A DNA stretch of 44,299 nucleotides, from positions 1-44,299 of the forward strand of contig CAJTIR010000031.1 in assembly GCA_910576385.1 (NCBI GenBank), given 5' to 3'. The notes below the pieces were generated by a model, which saw nothing but the letters and a program-made list of their open reading frames with translations, did no database searches and was not told the origin of the DNA. Positions 33,996 through 42,280 of this stretch are shown here, in pieces (positions within the stretch are counted from its first letter, which is position 1; the number at the start of each line of letters is the position of its first letter). A program made the position numbers and the translations under genes. Source of the stretch: Lachnospiraceae bacterium (lineage in GTDB: Bacteria > Bacillota > Clostridia > Lachnospirales > Lachnospiraceae).

Positions 33996-35039
33996 ATGCA
34001 GAGTTTTCAGATTGGGAAAAATGAAGCCGGACAGCGTTTGGATAAATATTTAAAAAAACTTCTGCCCCAGGCATCGGGCAGTTTTATTTATAAGATGCTG
34101 CGCAAGAAAAATATTACTTTGAATGGAAAAAAAGCGGATGGTTCGCAGAAGCTTGTACAGGGGGATTTAGTAAAATTGTTTTTGGCGGAGGAGACATTTA
34201 CAAAATTTGCCTCTCCGCTGTTACATGCCACAGAAGATGATTTTGCTGTCAGTTTACAGATCAGTCAAAAATATCCGGTCATTCCATTGGATATAGTCTA
34301 TGAAGATGCAGATATTTTGGTGATCAACAAACCTTCTGGCATGTTGTCTCAAAAGGCAAAGCCGAAGGACATTTCTGCCAATGAGTATATCATTGGGTAT
34401 TTGCTAAAGCAGCATACCATAACAGAGCAAGATCTGGCGACCTTTCGTCCCTCGATCTGCAATCGCCTTGATCGCAATACATCTGGTCTTTTGATTGCCG
34501 GAAAAAGCCTTGCAGGTCTTCAACATATGGCCAGGCAGTTAAATGACCGTTCGGTGCAAAAATTTTACCGTTGTCTGGTCAAAGGTAAAGTTTCAGCTTC
34601 TCAGATGGTGGAGGGATGGTTAAAAAAGGAAAATCACAGCAATCAGGTGCAAGTTTTTGCGTCAAAAATGCCAGACAGCAAACAGATCAAGACTCAATAT
34701 CAGCCGCTTGCCTGGTTCTTTGTGCCTTCTTCTAAGAATACAAAAAAAGCAGTTTTACAACAAGTGAATTTGGAACAGAGCAGAGTAAATGAGTGTTATA
34801 CTTTGCTTGAAGTACACCTGATTACTGGCCGTTCGCATCAGATCCGTGCACATCTGGCCTCTTTGGGACATCCAATTGTAGGTGATTCAAAATATGGAGA
34901 TCCAAAAGTAAACCGCTGGTTTTCTAAAAATTTTCAGATTCAATCCCAAATGCTCCATGCATATCGCATAAAACTGGCGGATGGCAGAGAATTGACAGCA
35001 CCATTAAGTTCAGAATTTCAAAAAGTATTATGTATTTGA
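33996..35039 (+). CDS. Pseudouridine synthase, RluA/RluD family
   Basis: A 347-residue rRNA pseudouridine synthase. An S4 RNA-binding domain (about 15-75) is followed by the catalytic domain: IVYEDADILVINKPSGML marks its start, the catalytic aspartate is in CNRLDRNTSGLLIAGK near residue 160, and the end has EVHLITGRSHQIRAHLASLGHPIVGDSKYG. The usual motif is HRLDR, while this protein has NRLDR; the substitution is common in clostridial members. The enzyme modifies 23S rRNA, as RluC or RluD types do. A GGGAGGG site precedes the ATG. The 33888-33995 gap holds no gene. Confidence 0.93.
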   Translation: MQSFQIGKNEAGQRLDKYLKKLLPQASGSFIYKMLRKKNITLNGKKADGSQKLVQGDLVKLFLAEETFTKFASPLLHATEDDFAVSLQISQKYPVIPLDIVYEDADILVINKPSGMLSQKAKPKDISANEYIIGYLLKQHTITEQDLATFRPSICNRLDRNTSGLLIAGKSLAGLQHMARQLNDRSVQKFYRCLVKGKVSASQMVEGWLKKENHSNQVQVFASKMPDSKQIKTQYQPLAWFFVPSSKNTKKAVLQQVNLEQSRVNECYTLLEVHLITGRSHQIRAHLASLGHPIVGDSKYGDPKVNRWFSKNFQIQSQMLHAYRIKLADGRELTAPLSSEFQKVLCI

Positions 35040-35059
35040 ATTTTCCTATTTTGTAATTC

Positions 35060-35334
35060 ATAGTGCCAAAAGGGGGCTGTCGCACTAACAGAAATAGTAA
35101 GCTTAGTTTCGTTCAAAAGGTTTACATTGCAGAGCAATGTAAACAATATGCACAAAAATCATTCTGGGAAGCTAGCTTCCCAAGATAATTTTTGTGCATT
35201 CTGTCTTTGCCGCTTTAGCGGCAAGACCTTTTGAACGAGTAAATATAATAATGCGACAATTCCACTTTGCACATAAAAGCGCTATGAAAAGTAAGCTTTC
35301 CAGACGCTTTTTGTGCAAGACCTTTTGGCACTAT
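35060..35334 (+). repeat. Structured MITE-like repeat, copy A
   Basis: A 275-bp element with perfect 14-bp terminal inverted repeats, ATAGTGCCAAAAGG (35060-35073) and CCTTTTGGCACTAT (35321-35334). Inside lie several hairpins: TTTACATTGC/GCAATGTAAA at 35121-35143; a larger stem at 35150-35199 with TGCACAAAAAT/ATTTTTGTGCA and an inner GGGAAGC/GCTTCCC; and one at 35270-35317. It encodes no protein. The same element occurs at 43756-43972 in reverse orientation without the central 80 bp or so. It fills the space between the convergent RluA-family and ClC genes; 35335-35458 holds nothing else recognisable. Confidence 0.85.
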
Positions 35335-35458
35335 AACATTGGCTATTATACAAAATCGGGAATCTCAAAATTATGTTGTTAAAGCGACAGCGTTCAAACT
35401 ACCAAATTTCTTATCCATGAGATGTTAGGCGGTAAGATGTGTTTGTCTACTTTTCCAG

Positions 35459-36718
35459 TTAATGCGTTTTTCGATTGATAAATTCTGTTTTATATTTTGA
35501 ATAGACAATTTTTTGACTGTGGTATAGTCCATAGTAACCAGAGAGCATATAACCAAGAGCCACAGACAGAAGATAATAGGGCATTCCCTGATAGCCGAAC
35601 AGCTCAAAACAGATTAACAGGGAGGTAATCGGACAGTTGGTGACGCCACAGAATACAGCTCCCATGCCGGCAGCAGTGCACAGGGCAGGGCAGAAGCCTA
35701 CAAGATTTCCAAACAGACAGCCGAATGTGCCGCCGATGACAAAGGAAGGCACAATCTCACCGCCCTTAAATCCTGCGCTCAGTGTCACAGCCGTAAACAA
35801 CATTTTTAACAGGAAGGCATAAGGGACATACTCATTTTCAAAACAGCGTTCAATGATTGGCATTCCGGCCCCATTATAGTCCTGATTTTGTACCAGAAGA
35901 GTTAAAATGATAATAAAAGTTCCTCCGGTAAAAATCCGTAAGTAAGGATTGGGAAGATATTTTTTATATAGTGTCTCTCCACTGTGGAGCATAATGCAGA
36001 AAATAGTGCTTACTCCAGCACAGAGCATGGCCAGAATAGCGATTGTGACAGCATTTGTCAGATTAAATTCTGGAAGTTCTGTCAATAAAAATTGTTCTGG
36101 ACTTACCTGAAAATAGGCGGCAATACCTTTGGCGGTCAGGGAGGAGATCACACAGGGAACCAAAGCTGCATAGTGCATGATTCCAACACTGACCACTTCC
36201 ATAGAGAAAATAGCAGCAGCCATCGGGGTACCAAACAATGCGGAAAAAGCGGCGCTCATGCCGCACATAATCATAATATGCTGATCTTTTTCATCAAATC
36301 TCAGTAACCGTCCTAATGTATTGCCAATGCTGCCTCCAAGCTGCAGGGCAGCCCCTTCTCTTCCGGCAGAACCGCCAAATAAATGGGTCATAATGGTGGA
36401 GATAAAGATCAGAGGAGCCATTTTTAAGGGAAGATGTTTCCCAGAATGGATCGCTGCCAGCACCAGATTTGTACCAGTGTCTTTCTCATCATGCAGTACA
36501 TGGTAAGCGCCGACAATGCAAAGGCCGCTAAAGGGCAGCAATAAAATTAGGGCAGGATTAGACAGGCGTGTCTCATTCGCCCAAGCCATACAGTAATGGA
36601 ATACTGTCCCAGCGCCGCCGATTAAAATACCAGAGAGCACAGAAAAAAACAGCCATTTGATAAAAATAAGGAAACGGCTGATAAAATGATGCATGTAATA
36701 ATCAAATTCTTCTCTCAT
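35459..36718 (-). CDS. ClC-type chloride channel or antiporter
   Basis: A 419-residue integral membrane protein of the ClC family, which moves chloride or fluoride across the membrane. The three selectivity motifs are visible: GILIGGAGTVFH in place of GSGIP near residue 35, GREGAALQLGGSIG near residue 120 with the gating glutamate, and GGEIVPSFVIGG near residue 320 (GxFxP-like). Both halves show the expected antiparallel repeat. No CBS or TrkA-C domain follows. Whether it is a channel or an H+/Cl- exchanger cannot be decided by eye. A GGGAGA site precedes the ATG. Confidence 0.92.
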   Translation of the reverse strand: MREEFDYYMHHFISRFLIFIKWLFFSVLSGILIGGAGTVFHYCMAWANETRLSNPALILLLPFSGLCIVGAYHVLHDEKDTGTNLVLAAIHSGKHLPLKMAPLIFISTIMTHLFGGSAGREGAALQLGGSIGNTLGRLLRFDEKDQHIMIMCGMSAAFSALFGTPMAAAIFSMEVVSVGIMHYAALVPCVISSLTAKGIAAYFQVSPEQFLLTELPEFNLTNAVTIAILAMLCAGVSTIFCIMLHSGETLYKKYLPNPYLRIFTGGTFIIILTLLVQNQDYNGAGMPIIERCFENEYVPYAFLLKMLFTAVTLSAGFKGGEIVPSFVIGGTFGCLFGNLVGFCPALCTAAGMGAVFCGVTNCPITSLLICFELFGYQGMPYYLLSVALGYMLSGYYGLYHSQKIVYSKYKTEFINRKTH

Positions 36719-36850
36719 ATGTAATCTCCCATAATCTTTATATTATGCATATTCGCTCAAAATGAGTGATTTAAGTAATGAATGCGGACTTGTTGATTTG
36801 CTTTATCTTCTTATCTTACCATCCATCTTTCTAATCTGCAAGGTCTGATT

Positions 36851-36906
36851 TTGTAAGGTTATTGTAAGAAAATGACAGTTTTTGGTTAAGGAAAATAAGA
36901 TAGAAT
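36851..36906 (+). promoter_or_regulatory. OmpR-type direct-repeat box and promoter for the DUF975/two-component operon
   Basis: The 7-bp sequence TTGTAAG occurs at 36851-36857 and 36862-36868, that is 7-bp repeats with a 4-bp spacer (11-bp period), the layout bound by PhoB/OmpR-class regulators. Weaker copies continue in phase at 36873 (TGACAGT) and 36884 (GGTTAAG). A TAGAAT -10 box is at 36901-36906 with no good -35 box, as expected for an activated promoter. The operon's own OmpR-type regulator is the obvious candidate to bind. Confidence 0.5.
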
Positions 36907-36947
36907 GGTCTTAATAAGAAGAAGTTTTCGACAAGGAGGAGATAGAT

Positions 36948-37799
36948 ATGTGGACAAGAAGAGAATTAAAGGAGAAGGCAAAACAGAGATTTCAAATGAA
37001 CTATTGGAAATGCATTCTTGCAGCTTTAGTACTCAGTCTGATTGGTGGGGGAATTGGCGTTGGAGCCCGCAGAGGCATTTATGAAGGAGTTTTTGGGGAT
37101 TCCTCTACAGAGGAAGAGGATATCAGTATGGAGGATTCCGCGGAATATTTTGATTATGTTTACTTGGATGGTACTATTAGTTCTTTGGTTGAGGACATTG
37201 GCACTACACCGAACGGGGAATACAATGAGGGCAAGGCTATAGCAGTGGTATTTTTTATAGTGATATTTTTTATGATTGTCTGTATTGCTTTGGTAATTTT
37301 TATTCTTATCGTACTTCCGCTGCAAATATTATTGATCAATCCCTTGGAAATAGGGATTCGGCGATTTTTTACAAGGAATCTTAGAGAACAGGCAAATATT
37401 CGGGAAATATGTTATACTTTTGATCACAGCTATAAAAATTGTGTTAAAATTCAGTTCTTCCGTGGATGGTATATTTTTTTGTGGAGTTTGCTGTTGGTGA
37501 TTCCAGGAATTATCAAGTCCTATGAATATAAAATGATACCATACTTATTGGGAGAATACCCAGATATCAGCATGGAGGAAGCCTTTGCGCAGAGCCGTTC
37601 TATGATGTATGGGAATAAGTGGAGAGCTTTTGTGCTGGACTTCTCTTTTCTGGGATGGTATATTTTAAGTGGACTGACATTTGGAATTTTAAGTATCTTC
37701 TATGTGGGACCTTATGTCTATCAGACCAGGGCAGCGCTTTATCAGAAATTAAAAGCAAAGCCCACAGAGCAGTTTGAGAGAATGCCGTATCAGGGATAA
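36948..37799 (+). CDS. DUF975 family membrane protein
   Basis: A 283-residue integral membrane protein of the DUF975 family, recognised by the start WTRRELKEKAKQRFQMNYWKC and by the blocks LINPLEIGIRRFFTRNLRE and PGIIKSYEYKMIPYLLGEYPDISMEEAF. There are about five transmembrane segments. An acidic extracytoplasmic loop lies between the first two (residues about 47-85, EEEDISMEDSAEYFD). The function is unknown; relatives often sit beside signalling genes. An AAGGAGG site precedes the ATG. A response regulator follows after 23 bp, so it probably belongs to the same operon and may be the sensed or regulated envelope component. Confidence 0.88.
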   Translation: MWTRRELKEKAKQRFQMNYWKCILAALVLSLIGGGIGVGARRGIYEGVFGDSSTEEEDISMEDSAEYFDYVYLDGTISSLVEDIGTTPNGEYNEGKAIAVVFFIVIFFMIVCIALVIFILIVLPLQILLINPLEIGIRRFFTRNLREQANIREICYTFDHSYKNCVKIQFFRGWYIFLWSLLLVIPGIIKSYEYKMIPYLLGEYPDISMEEAFAQSRSMMYGNKWRAFVLDFSFLGWYILSGLTFGILSIFYVGPYVYQTRAALYQKLKAKPTEQFERMPYQG

Positions 37800-37822
37800 G
37801 ACGAGGAAAAGGAGAGGAAGCT

Positions 37823-38509
37823 ATGGCGTATACGATTCTGATTGCAGATGATGAACAGGAGATCCGCAGTTTGCTTCGTCTGTATTTGGAAAAAGATGGT
37901 TATCAGGTATTGGAAGCGGCAGACGGACGGTCTGCCCTTTCCCTGTTGGAAAAAGAAGAAATAGATATGGCTCTGTTGGATATCATGATGCCGGAACTAG
38001 ATGGCTTTCGGGTCTTGAAAAAACTTCGGGAAACCAGCAATATTCCGGTAATGATTTTATCAGCCAAAGATCAAGATGCAGATAAAATTTTGGGACTGGA
38101 TCTGGGGGCGGATGATTATCTGACTAAACCATTTAACCCTATGGAGGCAATGGCGCGGATTAATTCCAATATCCGCAGATTTTACTCTCTGGGAGCAAAG
38201 AGCAAAGAATTAAAGCAGCTTCAGGTGAGGAATCTGAGATTGGACACAGAGTCCTGTGTGGTCTATCAGGATGATCAACCCATTGACTTGACTTCTGTGG
38301 AATATAAATTGTTGCGGTTATTTATGGAGCATCCAGGCAAGGTATTTACAAAACAGCAGGTATATGAGAATGTCTGGGGTGAGGAATATGCCATTGCGGA
38401 TAATAATATTATGGTTTGTATCAGTCGTCTGCGTGCAAAATTATCTGAGGACAGCAGCGCTTATATTAAGACTATTCGCGGACTGGGCTATCGTATGGAG
38501 AAGGAATAG
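37823..38509 (+). CDS. OmpR family response regulator
   Basis: A 228-residue two-domain regulator. In the receiver domain (1-120), D9 and D10 form the acidic pocket, D53 is the phosphorylation site (LLDIMMPE), and the conserved lysine is in LSAKDQD near residue 103. The winged-helix DNA-binding domain (about 130-227) shows VEYKLLRLFMEHPGKVFTKQQVYENVWG and the closing TIRGLGYRME. It reads as the partner of the histidine kinase that starts 2 bp downstream. The direct-repeat box at 36851 suggests autoregulation (inference). Confidence 0.96.
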   Translation: MAYTILIADDEQEIRSLLRLYLEKDGYQVLEAADGRSALSLLEKEEIDMALLDIMMPELDGFRVLKKLRETSNIPVMILSAKDQDADKILGLDLGADDYLTKPFNPMEAMARINSNIRRFYSLGAKSKELKQLQVRNLRLDTESCVVYQDDQPIDLTSVEYKLLRLFMEHPGKVFTKQQVYENVWGEEYAIADNNIMVCISRLRAKLSEDSSAYIKTIRGLGYRMEKE

Positions 38510-38511
38510 CT

Positions 38512-39726
38512 ATGGAAAAAAAGGAGTGGAAATGGTTTCTGGTCAGACGTTTTCTGCAGATTTTAATTCTCGTCAGCCTTAGTGAGTGGTTCCTAGGTAT
38601 CTTGTACGATAATTGGTTTTTTCCCTGGTTGTCTGATACAATGAATATCCAGTTTTTTGGTGCAGGGTGGGAGAATGGCCAGACAATCGGTGTATTGCTG
38701 CGAGGCGGCCTGTATCTTACGGTAATGGGAATTTGTAATCTGCTTCCTGATGTACTAGGCGTAGGCTTGCGGACATTTGCCGAATGGTGGGCAGGCAGCG
38801 CAATGACAGAGAAATTTAGCCATCAAACTGCCTATTTAAGTCCACGCCAGACACAGATCTATATATGGGGCACGGTAGCTCTTACGATTCTGATTCTGTT
38901 GACTTTGTTGTTTCCGTATGTGATTGCAGCGCTGACATTCAGCCGTATGGCAGAGATACAGCTTAAGCGCATGGAAGAGCAGGAACGCCGGCAGAAGGAG
39001 GAGTATGACAGAAGAAAGAATTTATTGTTGTCGGATGTGGCACATGATTTGAAAACCCCTATGACTACAGTAGCAGGTTATGCCAAAGCTTTGTTGGAGG
39101 AGAAAGCTTCACCGCCAGAGAAACGCCAGGAATATTTAGAGACCATTTACAATAAGTCTATGCAGATGAGCAGGCTCTTAAATCTTTTGTTTGAGTATGT
39201 GGAGTTGGACAGTGAGGGTTTTCAGCTTAAAAAAACAATGGAAGATTTGTGGGAGCTGCTGCGGGAGTGCATTGCAGGCTTATACATGGATTTTGAGGAA
39301 AAACAGATGGAACTGTTTTTAAAGATTCCAGAGGAATCTTGCCAGATGGAAGTGGACCGAGTACAGTTTCAGCGAGTCATCAATAATCTATTGAACAATG
39401 CACTGCGCCATAATTCGCCGCATACCTGTGTCTGGGTTATGGCAGAGCAGGAAGATGAGCGGATTTCCATTCGCATCTGTGATAATGGGGCAGTGATTCC
39501 AGAGCAGACAGCAAGGTATATCTTTGAACCTTTTGTATTGGGAGATCAGTCGAGAAAGAGCAAGGGAGGCAGCGGGCTTGGTCTTAGCATTGCCTGGAAA
39601 ATTATGGCCATGCATGGAGGCAGCCTTATGTTGGAGCAGGAGGAGGGAGAGGCTTACACCAAAGCCTTTGTACTTCGATTTTTCTGTCTCCCAACCAATA
39701 TAGATGAGTATTATGAGGATCAGTAG
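38512..39726 (+). CDS. Sensor histidine kinase
   Basis: A 404-residue membrane kinase. It has hydrophobic segments near residues 13-35, 60-85 and 120-145, and an extracytoplasmic part of modest size with no recognised sensor domain. A HisKA domain follows with the phosphorylated H178 in SDVAHDLKTPMTTVAGY, and an HATPase_c domain (about 270-395) with the N box (VINNLLNNALRHN), DNGAVI and GGSGLGLSI motifs. Its start is 2 bp after the response regulator, so they are coupled. The signal is unknown; its gene neighbour DUF975 suggests an envelope or peptide-stress cue (inference). Confidence 0.95.
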   Translation: MEKKEWKWFLVRRFLQILILVSLSEWFLGILYDNWFFPWLSDTMNIQFFGAGWENGQTIGVLLRGGLYLTVMGICNLLPDVLGVGLRTFAEWWAGSAMTEKFSHQTAYLSPRQTQIYIWGTVALTILILLTLLFPYVIAALTFSRMAEIQLKRMEEQERRQKEEYDRRKNLLLSDVAHDLKTPMTTVAGYAKALLEEKASPPEKRQEYLETIYNKSMQMSRLLNLLFEYVELDSEGFQLKKTMEDLWELLRECIAGLYMDFEEKQMELFLKIPEESCQMEVDRVQFQRVINNLLNNALRHNSPHTCVWVMAEQEDERISIRICDNGAVIPEQTARYIFEPFVLGDQSRKSKGGSGLGLSIAWKIMAMHGGSLMLEQEEGEAYTKAFVLRFFCLPTNIDEYYEDQ

Positions 39727-39748
39727 TGAGGAAAGAGAGGAATAGATT

Positions 39749-41338
39749 GTGGCAGATTTACAGAAAGAAATAGAGAAGCGCAGAACATTTGCAATTATAT
39801 CACATCCAGACGCGGGAAAGACAACTTTGACAGAGAAATTCCTGCTGTATGGCGGAGCGATCAATCTTGCCGGTTCGGTAAAGGGCAAGGCAACTGCAAG
39901 ACATGCCGTGTCGGACTGGATGGAGATTGAAAAGGAGAGAGGAATTTCTGTTACTTCTTCGGTGCTTCAGTTTAATTACGACGGCTATTGCATCAATATT
40001 TTGGACACACCAGGACATCAGGACTTTTCGGAAGATACCTATCGTACATTGATGGCTGCGGATTCTGCGGTGATGGTGATTGACGGCTCGAAGGGTGTGG
40101 AGGCACAGACAAGAAAATTATTTAAAGTATGTGTGATGAGACATATCCCTATTTTTACTTTTATCAATAAAATGGATCGGGATGCCAATGATACCTTTGA
40201 TCTGCTGGATGAAATTGAAAAGGAGTTGGGAATTGCCACTTGTCCCATCAATTGGCCGATTGGTTCTGGAAAGAGTTTTAAGGGCGTTTATGACCGCAAT
40301 ACCAAAAAGGTGATGACTTTTACCGATACCTTAAAGGGCACTAAGGAGGGAACACAGCGGGAGATTGCCATTGATGATCCACAATTGTTGGAAGAGATTG
40401 GAGAAAGTTATCAATCTACGCTTTTGGAGGAGATTGAGCTATTGGATGGAGCAAGTGCAGAATTTGATATGGAGCTGGTGGCAAAAGGAGAGTTATCTCC
40501 TGTATTTTTTGGATCAGCGCTGACAAATTTTGGAGTAGAAACATTTTTGCAGCATTTTTTGCAAATGACAAGTTCCCCACTGCCAAGAAATGCGGACGTG
40601 GGGGAGATTGACCCATTTTCTCCTGATTTTTCGGCGTTTGTCTTTAAAATTCAGGCCAATATGAATAAAGCGCATCGGGATCGGATTGCATTTATGCGGA
40701 TTTGTTCTGGTAAATTTGAGGCTGGTATGGAGGTAACACATATCCAGGGAGGTAAAAAAATGCGTCTCTCTCAGCCGCAGCAGATGATGGCGCAGGAGCG
40801 CAAAATCATTCAGGAAGCCTATGCCGGGGATATTATCGGTGTTTTTGACCCAGGTATTTTTTCGATTGGCGATACAATTACCACAGCCTCAGATAAATTT
40901 GCTTTTGAAGGGATTCCCACTTTTGCGCCAGAACATTTTGCCAGGGTGCGTCAGATGGACACTATGAAACGCAAGCAGTTTGTAAAGGGGATTACCCAGA
41001 TCGCACAGGAGGGCGCGATTCAGATTTTTCAGGAATACCATACAGGTATGGAGGAGATTATTGTCGGTGTGGTCGGCGTGCTGCAGTTTGATGTGCTCAA
41101 ATATCGTCTGGAAAATGAGTATAATGTCGACATCCGTTTAGAAAATCTTCCCTATGAACATATTCGCTGGATTGAAAATAGAGAACTGGATCTGGATAAG
41201 CTGACGGGAACTTCTGATATGAAAAAAGTTCAGGATTTAAAGGGAAATCCGTTGCTTTTATTTGTCAATAGCTGGAGTATTGGCATGACATTAGACCGCA
41301 ATGAGGGATTGGTGCTCTCAGAATTTGGAAAGAATTAA
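39749..41338 (+). CDS. prfC: Peptide chain release factor 3
   Basis: A 529-residue translational GTPase that recycles release factors 1 and 2 from the ribosome. The GTPase motifs are SHPDAGKTTL (residues 18-27), DTPGHQDF and NKMD. The KGISVTSSV-type switch (here RGISVTSSVLQF) and the C-terminal domain with EYNVDIRLENLPYEHIRWI identify RF3 rather than EF-G. The start is GTG at 39749, preceded by GAGAGG. The gene lies 22 bp after the kinase gene, so it may be partly co-transcribed, and is followed by an acetyltransferase gene. Confidence 0.96.
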   Translation: MADLQKEIEKRRTFAIISHPDAGKTTLTEKFLLYGGAINLAGSVKGKATARHAVSDWMEIEKERGISVTSSVLQFNYDGYCINILDTPGHQDFSEDTYRTLMAADSAVMVIDGSKGVEAQTRKLFKVCVMRHIPIFTFINKMDRDANDTFDLLDEIEKELGIATCPINWPIGSGKSFKGVYDRNTKKVMTFTDTLKGTKEGTQREIAIDDPQLLEEIGESYQSTLLEEIELLDGASAEFDMELVAKGELSPVFFGSALTNFGVETFLQHFLQMTSSPLPRNADVGEIDPFSPDFSAFVFKIQANMNKAHRDRIAFMRICSGKFEAGMEVTHIQGGKKMRLSQPQQMMAQERKIIQEAYAGDIIGVFDPGIFSIGDTITTASDKFAFEGIPTFAPEHFARVRQMDTMKRKQFVKGITQIAQEGAIQIFQEYHTGMEEIIVGVVGVLQFDVLKYRLENEYNVDIRLENLPYEHIRWIENRELDLDKLTGTSDMKKVQDLKGNPLLLFVNSWSIGMTLDRNEGLVLSEFGKN

Positions 41339-41371
41339 AGGAATATGAGAATAACGGGAGAGGAAGTTGTT

Positions 41372-41854
41372 ATGGATTTACAGATCATACCTGCTTATCA
41401 TCATCCAAAGCAGATAGTTGAGTTGTTTTCAGAATATACCAATATGCTGATTGCTGGAGACAGTTCATTTCAGCAATATCTTGAGATTCAGAATTATGAC
41501 AAAGAATTGCTGCATCTGGAAGAAAAGTATGGGCTTCCAGATGGCAGACTGTATCTGGCTTATGAGAAGGGAGAGTTGGCAGGTTGTATTGGCTTGCGAA
41601 AAATGGATTCGCAAAACAGTGAGATGAAGCGTCTCTATGTCAGACCGCAGTTTAGAGGGAAACATATCGGAGATCAACTGATTGAGAAAATAATTGCGGA
41701 TGCAAAGGAAATCGGATATTCCTATATGCTGTTAGATACACTCCCTTTTTTAGAGAGTGCCATTTATCTTTACAAAAAATATGGATTTTATGAGATTGAG
41801 AGCTACAATGACAGTCCAATGAGTACTTCTATCTATATGAAATTGGAGTTATAG
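41372..41854 (+). CDS. GNAT family N-acetyltransferase
   Basis: A 160-residue acetyltransferase. The acetyl-CoA binding motif A is MKRLYVRPQFRGKHIGDQLI near residues 90-109, preceded by the GCIGLRKM strand and followed by the motif B region (YKKYGFYEIESY). The acceptor substrate is not predictable. The start at 41372 is 9-14 bp after a GAGAGGAAG site; the ATG at 41345 is only 2 bp after AAAGGA and less likely. It is probably co-transcribed with prfC and ends with a terminator. Confidence 0.9.
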   Translation: MDLQIIPAYHHPKQIVELFSEYTNMLIAGDSSFQQYLEIQNYDKELLHLEEKYGLPDGRLYLAYEKGELAGCIGLRKMDSQNSEMKRLYVRPQFRGKHIGDQLIEKIIADAKEIGYSYMLLDTLPFLESAIYLYKKYGFYEIESYNDSPMSTSIYMKLEL

Positions 41855-41929
41855 GAGATAGACTGTGAATACAGTTAAAAAGGAGAGGTAAGGACATATC
41901 AAGAAAATATGATACAATAGCGGTTAAGC

Positions 41930-41972
41930 AAAAGAAAAGGCATTGCAATAGAGCATATGCCTTTTTCTTTTG
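41930..41972 (+). terminator. Intrinsic terminator after the acetyltransferase gene
   Basis: The arm AAAAGAAAAGGCAT (41930-41943) pairs with ATGCC and the following T-rich arm (41957-41971), giving a hairpin whose 3' side is itself a T-tract. Confidence 0.8.
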
Positions 41973-42280
41973 TCTAAATAGTTAGCAGTTTTGCAATATC
42001 TGAGAAGTTGATATAATTGTTTCTGGCTGTGGTTGTAATTCTGGCGGTATAATATACACTTCCTTTCTTTTCTAAACTGTATGATAACGTATGTTTCTAT
42101 GATCATACAATAAATAATAGAAAACTTCTATTATGAAAGATCAAAAATAAATTTCATACAAAAAATGCAGAAAAAAGTAGCATTAAGGGAAATATTTGCG
42201 AATTACGGAATAAGATATAGAGACATATCATTTATAGTGATAGTCCAATTGTAGTTGTATAATGGCAAAGGAGAAGACGT
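41973..42280. other. AT-rich intergenic region before the hemerythrin fusion gene
   Basis: No convincing gene is present. A minus-strand peptide-like stretch (YYTARITTTARNNYINFSD) at about 41978-42060 could be the tail of a lost gene, but it lacks a proper start. A short imperfect palindrome (TATCA/TGATA) at about 42226-42242 precedes the start. TATAAT at 42258-42263 is too close to the AAGGAG ribosome site at 42268 to be the main promoter. Confidence 0.4.

Noticed and set aside
41924-42106. Minus-strand 60-codon frame
   Set aside because: It reads through the terminator of the acetyltransferase gene and has no clear start signal. A nearby peptide-like stretch in another frame was noted as a possible remnant only.
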